A DNA stretch of 64,000 bases. Origin: Glomus cerebriforme (lineage: Eukaryota; Glomeromycota; Glomeromycetes; Glomerales; Glomeraceae). Of this stretch, positions 55,098-64,000 are shown one piece after another. Below the pieces are notes generated by a model. That model was not told the origin of the DNA and ran no database searches. It saw only the letters and a list, made by a program, of their open reading frames with translations. The position numbers were made by a program, and so were the translations under genes. Positions within the stretch are counted from its first letter, which is position 1. Every line of letters starts with the position of its first letter. The stretch is from contig QKYT01000036.1 in NCBI GenBank assembly GCA_003550305.1, positions 234,360 through 298,359 of the forward strand, written 5' to 3'.

Positions 55098-56558
55098 TTA
55101 CCTATTAACAACTTGAAAAACTTCATATTCTTCAACTTTAAACTTACAAAGTCGTCCTTTCATAATTTCCTTTTCATAATAATTTCTTTTATAAGTTCCC
55201 TCAAACCAATTGAGATCTTGAAATCCTAATAACGAATGACTTGAATTGTAAACTGAAATTCCACCATATTTAACCCTACTCAAAATTATATCATTAAAAT
55301 CTTTTCCTTTTCCTAAAGAAAAGATAAAAGTTTCATCTGATTTTTCCCAAGAATTATTTGACCTCCATGAAATAGGATTATAACCACCAACTATTTGATT
55401 AGTTTCTTTGATTTTAATTACTATCAAGGTAGGCCCTTTATTAACACAATGTTCATGAAATTCTTTAACTTTAAATCCATCACGACTTCCGCGAAGCAAT
55501 AAATTAAATTCATAATGATTATTTAAAAGATTAAAATTATGATCATCATTATCCATTGAATCGATCCAACTTGATAAAAGGGCCAAATGCTTGTTACTAA
55601 TTATACCAGAATTAGGTACAGATTGAAGAATAGGATATCTTGTTGAAATTGAATTCTTTGGTGGTGAATTATCATTAGAATTAAAGAATTTCTTTAATTC
55701 ATCATTTAAATTATTGGGAAGAATCTTTTCATATGGTTGAACTTCCAAAATGTACTCGTCTCTCGTTATATCAAAAAATCTAATATAAGGAATAAAATCT
55801 ATTAATCGTTCCCTAAGTCCTTTAAAATCTTTTTTATCAAGTTTTGGTTCTTGTTCACGAGCCCATTTTATTAAATTTTTCCAAATTTCAATTTCTTTAA
55901 TATTTAAATCTTCTCGTTTAATAAAATCAAGTAATATTGATTTATTCAATAAAATAAATGATGATGAAGTGAATATTGTATTTGGTTGTTGCGCTAATAA
56001 TTCACAAAAATATTTCCAAAGTTTAGTAAAACTTTCATATTTATATGAAGTTACGAATATATTATTAGCAAGATGTTTTTGAATCCAATCTCGTTCATAT
56101 GTAATGATATATTCTTCCATATATTTTACTAATTCTGGTAGAATGAGTTCATCAGCTGCAATTAATAAATCAAGAAATTCATCTTGAATGTTATCATCCA
56201 TTAAAGAAAAATCCCCCGTATATATATACCTTTAAAAATTTTAAATTAAATTAATTTTTTTTTTTTAAAAAAAAAAAAACAACTTAAAAAAAAACTTTAC
56301 TTACTTTAAAATTTTCCTAAAGACTTTTGGAGAAATGTTAGGCTTTGTAAAAATAATTTTATCATTTTTTCTCTTTACCCAATTAGGAGATAAAGCAGTC
56401 CTGAAATAAGTAGAACGAGCTCTCAAAATTACGGAATGAGCTTCAAAAGTCTCACTATCATTTTCTTCACCAACGTTAATTGATACATCATAATCATCGG
56501 CTTTATTGAATAATTGTGCGATATTTTGTAATAAAGTGTTTGTAAAAAGTGAAGTCAT
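55098..56558 (-). CDS. BTB-BACK-TLDc domain protein (two exons)
   Basis: Minus strand: exon 1 56558-56305, intron 56230-56304 (75 nt, GTAAGT...AAAG, phase 2), exon 2 56229-55098, 461 aa. BTB domain at about 18-120 (DYDVSINVG, FEAHSVILRARSTYFRTALS, VFRKILKYIYTGDF). BACK-like region at about 120-250 (LLIAADELILPELV, KREDLNIKEIEIWKNLIKWA, LIDFIPYIRF). TLDc at about 285-460 (LLLRGSRDGF, FHEHCVNKGPTLIVIKI, VGGYNPISW, EEYEVFQVV). It shares the intron site and phase of the 3.4-kb gene but is clearly diverged from it in sequence. Both domains look complete. Likely an adaptor or ubiquitin-ligase-linked protein by BTB knowledge; actual partners are unknown. Confidence 0.94.
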
Positions 56559-58674
56559 AGTATTTTAGAATTAAATTTATGTAATTTAAAAAGATAAACA
56601 ATATTTTTTCAAATTTTTTTGGATTTTTTGGATTTTTTGTTTATATTTATATTTTTAATCAGGTGATTTCTATCAAAAAGGAAAACAAGCACAAAAAGCC
56701 ACACCAATTATATATAATAAACAAATTAGTAATTTTGAAATCATTATTTCCATTAAATTTCGATTTAAAATCTTAAATATATTTTTTTTAATCAATTGGA
56801 TGATGCAGATAATGCACGCTTATGCATAAAAAATATATATATATATATATATTCGGAATATTTGGAGTATGTACGGAATTTGCCCGGAATGTGACACGAA
56901 AATATATCAATTATATCACTTTTTGGATTGTCTCCGAACACATTCCGATATATACATGGAAATTTCTGATATTTTTCTAGAATCTTTAATTGTTCGATCT
57001 TATATTTAGAATAGAAATTCACTAATCCATTATAAGAAAAAATTCGGCTATTCCTTCATTATGTTGATCACTTGATTCTGATATCACTAAATTAAAAAAA
57101 GTTTAAATTCATTATGATTTTACAAAATAAATGACTTTTCAGATTACTATTTGTTGGACTGGTGATCCATTGGCGCTATGTCGTAGATTTCTGTAAATAC
57201 TGCAAAGAACTTCCATAGTACTGCGGTGGGGTAGTAGTTCTTCGCATAGAACTACCCAGTTATAATATCCAAACGTAGTTACCTTGTAGAACTACGCGTA
57301 GTACTACTCCATAATATTTATGCGTAGTACTGCGTAAGTTCATCCTAATGCAGTTCTATGCTTAAAAATTTTCCTGATCACTAAGGGCATATTGTGTGAA
57401 AAATATTAAATGGTTAAAAGAAACATAGCAGTCATAAAATACTCATAAAAATGATGAATAAACGTAAAAAAGGTTATTATACAAGAGTATTGAGAATACT
57501 TGTACCAATTGTGTAATTTCATAAAATTTGCGTCAGAATTTCTAATTAAGTTTCTAATTAATAATGTTATATTCTAAAAAAAAAATATAACTATAAAATT
57601 TTATAATGGATATTTATTGTTAATTAAAATTATTGATAATTAAATATTTTGAGCCTAATTAATTATTCATTAAAGCCACTATTATTAATATTATATTTTT
57701 TAAAATTCCGATCAATCAAGAAATGTATTTCAATCCTTTAAAGTCTCCCACTTTCACTATAAAGAATTTAGTTATTTAAAATTTTATACAGTTATATTGT
57801 ACTATAAATGGTAGAAAACAGCAATCCATTAATCATATTACATCCCTGAATTAGAAATAATCAAGAAGAATATTTTAACCATCAAATCTTACTAAAGAAT
57901 TATATTATTGTATAATCTAGGAATAATAAAATCCGAAATGTAAGATGATTAAAAGAGAATTAATAAAAACATTTAATTATCTTACTTTCTCTTTTTTGTA
58001 GGTAGTGAAACCCGATGTAATACAATCAAAGAAAATCTGGATTAAGAAAAAAAGAAAACTCTATTCGGATATAAATGTAGCTGTCAAAGTTAGTAGTTTT
58101 TCATTTTGATATATATCCAGTATTTAATATATTTTCCATGATTAGCATTTTCTCACGAGATAATTGTCATATATTTTCGTGGTTTTGAGTTGTGTAACGC
58201 CTGCCTATAAATAAAAAAGCCGATCCACGGTTACAGATCTAACAAAATTTTTCAACTTTCTCCGTAAAACGTTAATAATTTGCTTTACAATAACTTATTT
58301 TTATATATTATTAGAAAAAAAAAAATCCATAAAATTAATTTAAGTAAAAAATATTTAGCAACAGAATCATCATCTGATACATTAAAAAAACATATAGATA
58401 TATTGTAATAGTTGACAGAAAATGCTTTTGCATGTGCTTTAGCATCCCCTTCAATGATAACTTAGATCACAAAGACGTATTGCATTGATCAAATTTGGTG
58501 ATGCATCAATATTGAATAATGGAAACATGTACAAAGAGAACTTTCGAATCGTGTTAATTCATTTTGTTGAATTTTTCAAAAGTAAGTTTTTTTTATAAGC
58601 TATTTAGTCATTTTTATTTAAAGAAAAAGGGGGTTAATATTTCGAATATTTGATTGATTTTCGAGCCATCTAAT
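56559..58674. other. Intergenic with a repeat cluster
   Basis: A (TA)n run at 56830-56852. The repeat cluster 57207-57362 is listed separately. Upstream of the next gene, 58460-58577 is open on the + strand (RRIALIKFGDASILNNGNM, ENFRIVLIHFVEFFK) up to a GTAAGT and could be an upstream exon, but it cannot be joined in frame with confidence. Confidence 0.4.
57207..57362. repeat. Cluster of GTAGTACT-type motifs
   Basis: Variants of GTAGTACTGCG and its complement recur six or more times in both orientations (CATAGTACTGCGG, GGGTAGTAGTTCTTCGC, TAGAACTACGCGTAGTACTA, GCGTAGTACTGCG). Imperfect inverted ends start with GAACTT. Probably a decayed MITE. Confidence 0.5.
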
Positions 58675-59077
58675 ATGGAATGGATAATAAAAGCAAGGAT
58701 ATTGGAAAACTATAATATTCAACATGCAAAATTTAAGACGCTTGATCAATATATAAATTATAAAGAAAATAGTGATGTCGATTTTTCTTTACAATATCAA
58801 AATACAAAAAAATTGTTTTTGATAGATGATAATTTAATCTTATCAGATTGGCCTTGTGTTGAATTAAATGATGGAAAATTGAAAGCTAGATTATTGGGTA
58901 AGTCGCAATTATTTATAACGGATTTTAATGATTTTATAAGAATAATTTTTTTTTTAAAAAAAATATATATATATTATTTCAGTTCGGAGCTGCTGGAATG
59001 AATCCATCGCTAATATTGATTCGTTAGGTTCGGATTATAATTCGCATGCAGTCGTAGCTACTTTATACGTCGATTAA
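58675..59077 (+). CDS. Hypothetical protein (two exons)
   Basis: Exon 1 is 58675-58897, the intron 58898-58982 (GTAAGT...TTTCAG, 85 nt, phase 1), exon 2 58983-59077, 105 aa. It begins MEWIIKARILENYNIQHAKF. Further on it reads SDVDFSLQYQNTKKLFLIDD, ILSDWPCVELNDGKLKARLL, and after the junction VRSCWNESIANIDSLGSDYN, ending VVATLYVD. Canonical splice signals and GC-richer exon 2 codons support a real gene. There is no signal peptide, and I recognise no domain. The 5' end may be longer (see the preceding region). Confidence 0.45.
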
Positions 59078-59432
59078 AACATTGAAAATAAAACGACTTG
59101 GCAAAAATTTTTAATTTTTATAGTAAGATTTAATTTTTATTAAGAATTTATAATATTTTTAATATTTTTTAAATTTCTAACGAAAAAAAAAAATTAACGG
59201 CTCCAAAATGGATATTCTTCAATGGTAATTGTGGTACTCCCAACAAAAATTAGATCATTGTTATCAAAGAATTTTTGTACACTTATCTATTGTAGTGTTT
59301 CAAATGTGTATGGAAGGATTAGAATATTTTTATTCACAATTAAACAAACTAGATTTTCAAAAGGGATTTGAATGGAGAAAAATATTCGGTCAAAAAATTC
59401 TAATAACCATAAAGAAGAATTTCCTCCTTTGT
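59078..59432. other. Non-coding or decayed coding
   Basis: The + frame 59229-59447 (VVFQMCMEGLEYFYSQLNKL) is open, but its apparent start is TTG and no family is recognised. It may be a lost exon. Confidence 0.35.
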
Positions 59433-59625
59433 CACTGGTCGAAGTGACATAGTTTCAATCTAGTTTCCACTATGAACATCCTATGGAGATATTTCCAATT
59501 TCTCTTAATATTAATGAAGTTTCCATTTTTTTTCTTAGATACCTTATGGAAATTGGACAGGTTTCCACTGTAGACACCAGGGTATCCATGATTGACATCG
59601 CATCACTTCGACCCGTGGGTTTTAG
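59433..59625. mobile_element. MITE-like element with GGTCGAAGTGA ends
   Basis: Left end CACTGGTCGAAGTGA; right end TCACTTCGACCCGTG, its complement with one mismatch. Inside are inverted TTTCCACTATG and CTGTAGACACC-type motifs and repeated TTTCCA. No clear target duplication. Confidence 0.5.
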
Positions 59626-60711
59626 GTGTACAAGAAAAAAGTAGTGCTGAATTTTATTAAAGATGAGAAATACCGAAGCTTATATTAGAGAAAGATTGTA
59701 CTTGTTGAATAAGGAATTCGATAGAAATATTATGCCGCGTAATTTGCACACAATATTCTATAATTTTTACATTTACATATTTTTATTTTAAACCCGTAAG
59801 ATCAGGTTTGGCAAATTTATTGATCAAATGTTATTTATATATATAGTAAATATCAAATCAGCTTTTCTTTATTATTAAATATTTACATTAAAATTTTACA
59901 TTAAATTTACAGAATAATATAATTCTTTATAAAACCATTTATCACGTTACTAAAAAGACAAATTACTAATTATAATTCTCTCATATTTAAATTCTTTCCA
60001 AAAAAATAATTTTAGAGAGATGGCTGATTAAATTTATCATAATGTTATTAGAGTATAACCTTAGTTTTTCATTCGAAACGGTTGAGAAGACGTGGACGTG
60101 GTGGACACATGAGCAGGTGGCTTGTATGTTGGAATTTCATTTGGTTTAAGTACCAAGTGTACAGTACATTCCAGCAGAATGCACCTAGCAATGAGATTGT
60201 ACCGAGTACAGTTGTAAAGAAATGTAAGATCTTAAACTTTTAATTCTAAATTCATAACTCTTGAGTCCAAGTCATTCAGTCTATTAAAAATAGAAAATTT
60301 AATTCTATTTTAAACCCTTCCTCCTCATTTCATTTGATCCATTTTTTATGATATTATCAAGATTCTTTTTCAGTTAATTAGATTTCTTCTGAAAGGAAAG
60401 ATAAAGACAATTTATTGTAAATGATAATAGTAATAATCTATAAAATAATAATCTTTTGGCGTAGTTGTAGTTGTATTCAGATTATAAAGTTCTGTCAGTC
60501 ATTGACGCACAGCAAATTGCAATCTTGAGTAAAGATTTGAAAAAAATATATAAATATTTTTATGCGACATTTAATCATTAGCTTTGAATTAATTTGAGTA
60601 AAAAAGATTTTTTTTTTTTTTTTTTTTTTCGTTAGAATCCATCAAATTGCCTGATCTATCAATAATTTTGTGCGAAAAAAAAATTATATATATATATTTT
60701 TTCTATCTATA
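59626..60711. other. Intergenic, no supported gene
   Basis: AT-rich; a run of about 24 T at 60607-60629. No gene is seen. Confidence 0.45.
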
Positions 60712-60822
60712 TGTTGTAGCCCAAACTCTACTATATCCCAAACTAAGATGGTAGTTTGAGACTAGCTTGGTTTGGGATATCCCAAGTCGGATTTGGGACA
60801 TGGTTACGTTTGGGGTACAACA
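60712..60822. mobile_element. MITE family member 3, most complete
   Basis: Ends TGTTGTAGCCCAAA (60712-60725) and TTTGGGGTACAACA (60809-60822) are complementary with one mismatch. Between them are TTTGGGATATCCCAA and AAGTCGGATTTGGGA. At 111 bases it is the clearest copy for defining the family. Confidence 0.7.
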
Positions 60823-61823
60823 GATACATGATATTAACCAATAAAATTTATCACGTACGTGGATGCTCCATATATTCTATAAAGTGTTATATAAATATAT
60901 GAAATGAACGAATTGGAATTACCGTTTAAAAATCTTAAAACTAGCGTTGTCAAAGTGTTGTCAATTCGGTTAAAAATTACAAAAAAAATCCAATTATAAT
61001 TGGAACAAGTAATTAAATCTCCTGTGCTATATGATACATAGCGATATATTTAAGACAAAATTTTGATATTTATAACATTAGCATTGTGCTACATATTTAA
61101 GAAATGACGTTCCGCGGCTTCTTTTAGATATACAGGATTTTTTATTTATTTAGTCTGATTCATATAAAGGTCGATTTAATTTAAAAACTTCGTGCACCCC
61201 CCTTTGGGACCATAATAAAAAAAAAATAGAGAATATGCATTTAAAGAGGGTGAAGAGTAAAATATATAGAGCTAATATAAGTTGGGAAAGCCTACCGTGC
61301 ACTTAAAGAATGCGTACACTTACAGAGAGTGCACACTGAGTGCACTTATGGAGGTCTTACTGTATAATGGTTGTAGTGATATATAAAGTATCAAATCATA
61401 TTAACAACGAAAAACTTGATAAAAATATTACTTAATATTACTTATAAAAATTTGGCGGATATAATTAAACGTTGCCAATTAAAATCGCCTATATTATATT
61501 CGCTAACAAAATATCGTTAGCAAAGAAAACCATGGTTTTTTTAATTATTAAATGTTCCAAATGTGATAAAATGTCTGCTATACAATCAAAAACTAACTAA
61601 TACACTAAAAAAAAAAATTATTATACAAAATTATAAAATTTACATTTTTGAATCTTTATTTTGGAAATATTATAAGAGAACAAAAGCATATGCCTAAGCA
61701 AAAAAAACTTATATTACATAATTTTACCCTTTTTATGGCTAATAAGTTTTAAATATTATTTTGCAAAATTTTGAGTTAAACTATCAAGAACAATATTTAC
61801 TTCAATACTTAAGTATTATAAAA
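60823..61823. other. Intergenic, 3' flank of the Sel1 locus
   Basis: No gene. Around 61190-61350 the motif GTGCAC occurs four times (GTGCACCC, GTGCACTTA, GTGCACAC, GTGCACTTA). The meaning is unclear. Confidence 0.4.
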
Positions 61824-63167
61824 TCATAAAGCACACCCAGATTTATAATACCATTCAAACGCTTTCTTTTTATCTTTATATGTTCCAATTCCATGTTCAT
61901 AACAATAACCCAAATTGTATTGACCTTTAGGACTTCCATTATTAGCAGATTTAGAATACCATTCGAATGCTTTCTTATAATCTTTACATGTTCCGATCCC
62001 ATTCTGATAACAATTACCTAAATTATTTTGCCCTCCAGCACATCCATTACTAGCTGATTTAGAATACCATTCAAATGCTTTATTATAATCTTGTATTATC
62101 CCTTTCCCATAATAATAGCAATTTCCTAAATTATTTTGACCTAAAGCATATTCATTATTAGCAGATTTAGAATACCATTCAAAAGCTTTCCTTTTATCTT
62201 TATCTATCCCAATTCCATTCTCATAACAACAGCCTAAATTATATTGAGCTTTAGCATATCCTTTATTAGCTGATTCAAAATAACATCCAAATGCTTTATT
62301 ATAGTTTTGCACCACCCCTTGACCATATTGATAACAATTTCCTAAATTATCTTTTGCTATTATATTTCCTGATTCTGCAGATTTTAAATACCATGCAACC
62401 GCTTTTTTATAATCTTGTGTTATTCCCCTTCCATAATAATAACATTCTCCTAAATTACTTTGGCCTTCGATATCTTCATTATTGGCTGATTCAAAATAAC
62501 ATTCGAATGCTTTATTATAATCTTTTGTTACTCCTTGGCCATATTGATAACAATTTCCCAAATTATTTATTGCCGCTATATTTCTTGATTCTGCAGATTT
62601 TAAAAACCATTCAAATGCTTTTTTATAATCTTGAGTTACTCCATTTCCATAATAATAACATAATCCTAAATTATTTTGACCTCGAGAACTTCCATTATTA
62701 GCAGATTTAAAATACCATTCAAATGCTTTATTAAAGTCTTGTGTTATTACTTTTCCATAATAGTAACAATTTCCTAAAGTATTTTGACACAAAGCATATC
62801 CATTGTTAGCAGATTTAAAATACCATTCAAATGCTTTCTTAATATCTCTATCTGTTCCAATTCCATTTTCAAAACAATAACCTAAATTATATTGACCTTT
62901 AGCACATCCGTTATTAGCCGATTTAGAATACCATTCGAAGGCTTTATTATAATCTTTCATTGTTCCTTTACCACAATAATAGTATTTTCCTAAATTATTT
63001 TGACCTTCAGCATATCCATTATTGGCAGATTTTGAATACCATTTAAACGCCTTTTTATAATCTTGTTTTATTCCTGTACCATAATAATAACATTTTCCTA
63101 AATTATTTTGACCTAAAGTATATTCATTAATTGTGGATTTAGAATACCATTTAATAATCTTTACCAT
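61824..63167 (-). CDS. Sel1-repeat array, C-terminal part of a broken gene
   Basis: An open frame of about 447 aa with no start of its own class: its first Met (MVKIIKWYSKS) lies within a repeat. It contains twelve 36-residue Sel1 repeats from GQNNLGKCYYYGTG to GQYNLGYCYEHGIG, ending KKAFEWYYKSGCAL. Several repeats are of a second type (AINNLGNCYQYGQG with KAFECYFESANN), alternating with the first, which suggests that a two-repeat module was duplicated. It continues the gene at 63173-63961. A short decayed stretch (about 63160-63185) with a stop and net frameshift separates the two. If the break were absent, the protein would have about 15 repeats. Confidence 0.88.
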   Translation of the reverse strand: MVKIIKWYSKSTINEYTLGQNNLGKCYYYGTGIKQDYKKAFKWYSKSANNGYAEGQNNLGKYYYCGKGTMKDYNKAFEWYSKSANNGCAKGQYNLGYCFENGIGTDRDIKKAFEWYFKSANNGYALCQNTLGNCYYYGKVITQDFNKAFEWYFKSANNGSSRGQNNLGLCYYYGNGVTQDYKKAFEWFLKSAESRNIAAINNLGNCYQYGQGVTKDYNKAFECYFESANNEDIEGQSNLGECYYYGRGITQDYKKAVAWYLKSAESGNIIAKDNLGNCYQYGQGVVQNYNKAFGCYFESANKGYAKAQYNLGCCYENGIGIDKDKRKAFEWYSKSANNEYALGQNNLGNCYYYGKGIIQDYNKAFEWYSKSASNGCAGGQNNLGNCYQNGIGTCKDYKKAFEWYSKSANNGSPKGQYNLGYCYEHGIGTYKDKKKAFEWYYKSGCAL

Positions 63168-63172
63168 TTAAA

Positions 63173-63961
63173 TTAATTTTCATAAAAATAACATAAATTA
63201 TACTGACCTTCGACGCATCCATTATTAGCTGATTTAGAATACCATCTGAATGCTTTCTTAAAATCTTGTGTTATTCCTCTTCCATAATAATAGCATTCTC
63301 CTAAACCATTTTGACCTTTAGCAAATCCATTATTAGCTGATTTAGAATACCATTCGAATGCTTTATTATAATCTTGTACTACACCTTGACCATATTGATA
63401 ACAATTTCCTAAATTATATTGAGCTATTGGATCATCTTTTTTAGCGAATTTTAAATAATTAATAACAAAATCGTTCTTGTTTGATTTAATTTTATTTATA
63501 ATAATATCTTTATAATAAAACAATGATAATAAATATTTTCCAACGATAATATTAATTTTTTGCAATATATCATTAAGTTCATTAATATCCATTTCCGATA
63601 AAGATAAATTTATAAAATTTTGATTTAAAGTAGAATCTTCATTACTAACAGCTAATAAATATAATTCCAACGCCTTATTTTTATTAACATCACAACCAAT
63701 ACCACATTGATAAAAAAATCCAATAATACTAGAGAACCAAAATTTAATTTTTTTATGATTTTGCATTAATTCCAAAATTTTTTTGGTATTTTTATCAATA
63801 TTGTTTATCCATTCACTTAAAGTATTTTCAAAAGTATTAAAATCATCCATTCCGATAATTTTTTGATAAAAATTTCTCAAAAATTCTTTCAAAAATTTTT
63901 CATCACTCTTTGAAATATCAGTGGTGGATTTTTTATGAATCTTTAAAGGAATTGTTGACAT
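63173..63961 (-). CDS. Sel1-repeat protein, N-terminal part of a broken gene
   Basis: Start ATG 63961 (MSTIPLKIHKKSTTDISKSD) is chosen by similarity to the paralogues. The frame extends upstream only through a TTG. The N-terminal helical region (FLKEFLRNFYQKIIGMDDFN, MQNHKKIKFWFSSIIGFFYQ, LELYLLAVSNE) is followed by the first repeats: AQYNLGNCYQYGQG, GQNGLGECYYYGRG and GQYNLCYFYEN, where TAA stops it. In the last repeat the Gly of NLG is Cys and the second half is decayed. The promoter lies beyond the window edge. The fragment could be made as a short protein of about 262 aa, but the locus is best read as one interrupted gene. Confidence 0.88.
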   Translation of the reverse strand: MSTIPLKIHKKSTTDISKSDEKFLKEFLRNFYQKIIGMDDFNTFENTLSEWINNIDKNTKKILELMQNHKKIKFWFSSIIGFFYQCGIGCDVNKNKALELYLLAVSNEDSTLNQNFINLSLSEMDINELNDILQKINIIVGKYLLSLFYYKDIIINKIKSNKNDFVINYLKFAKKDDPIAQYNLGNCYQYGQGVVQDYNKAFEWYSKSANNGFAKGQNGLGECYYYGRGITQDFKKAFRWYSKSANNGCVEGQYNLCYFYEN

Positions 63962-64000
63962 TTTAATAATTTTTTTAATTGAACTGAGCAAAATTCCTTG

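Noticed and set aside
62291..62701. 136-codon + strand frame rich in Leu, Tyr and Asn
   Set aside because: It is the antisense of the Sel1 repeats at 61824-63167; its periodicity is that of the 108-bp repeat.

Overview
The window is AT-rich (roughly three quarters A+T by eye) eukaryotic DNA with short GT-AG introns of about 70-130 nt, long homopolymer runs, a 514-base assembly gap and scattered single Ns. Its coding content points to an arbuscular mycorrhizal fungus, most likely Rhizophagus or a close relative. The protein families that recur here are the ones known to be expanded in those genomes: Sel1-repeat proteins, BTB-BACK-TLDc proteins, tyrosine-kinase-like (TKL) kinases with a Cys-rich N-terminus, MATA-type HMG boxes, DUF1703 nuclease-like proteins and decayed LINE, hAT, Helitron and Crypton sequence. 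The organism call is inference from family content; no rRNA or tRNA gene was seen.

Layout. 0.5-10 kb: a TLDc pseudogene, an intact two-exon BTB-BACK-TLDc gene, a Sel1 pseudogene, a three-exon kinase gene with one frameshift, and a Sel1 fragment. 10-22 kb: mostly dead transposons (hAT; a foldback element with a 9-bp target duplication and another element nested in it; a Crypton-like fragment between long inverted repeats; a LINE) and the gap. 23-30 kb: a second copy of the 3-10 kb block in the same gene order (BTB-TLDc, Sel1, kinase, Sel1). Here the BTB-TLDc and kinase copies are dead and the Sel1 gene is intact but inverted, and a 5'-truncated LINE with a 14-bp target duplication lies beside the kinase copy. 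30.5-31.3 kb: a two-exon GCN4-like bZIP gene. 33-40 kb: a LINE copy, an unrecognised pseudogene, a Helitron fragment and a tandem 364-bp repeat carrying HMG-box pseudogenes. 40.7-45.8 kb: a BTB-TLDc pseudogene, then a rearranged locus where a truncated mitochondrial carrier gene and a truncated molybdenum-cofactor-sulfurase gene diverge from one promoter, the latter fused in frame to a DUF1703 nuclease pseudogene. 46-52 kb and 61.8-64 kb: Sel1 genes and pseudogenes, one with its middle inverted. Between these are a small secreted-protein gene (53.9 kb), a second intact BTB-BACK-TLDc gene (55-56.6 kb) and an unrecognised two-exon gene (58.7 kb).

Functionally this is an accessory, signalling-type gene cluster and not a pathway: adaptor-like repeat proteins (Sel1), BTB/TLDc proteins and TKL kinases, turning over by segmental duplication, inversion, deletion and transposon insertion. 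The observations most worth following are the duplicated block with inverted Sel1 members, the Sel1 pseudogene with an inverted core, a promoter block shared by Sel1 copies, and the chimeric carrier/sulfurase/DUF1703 locus.
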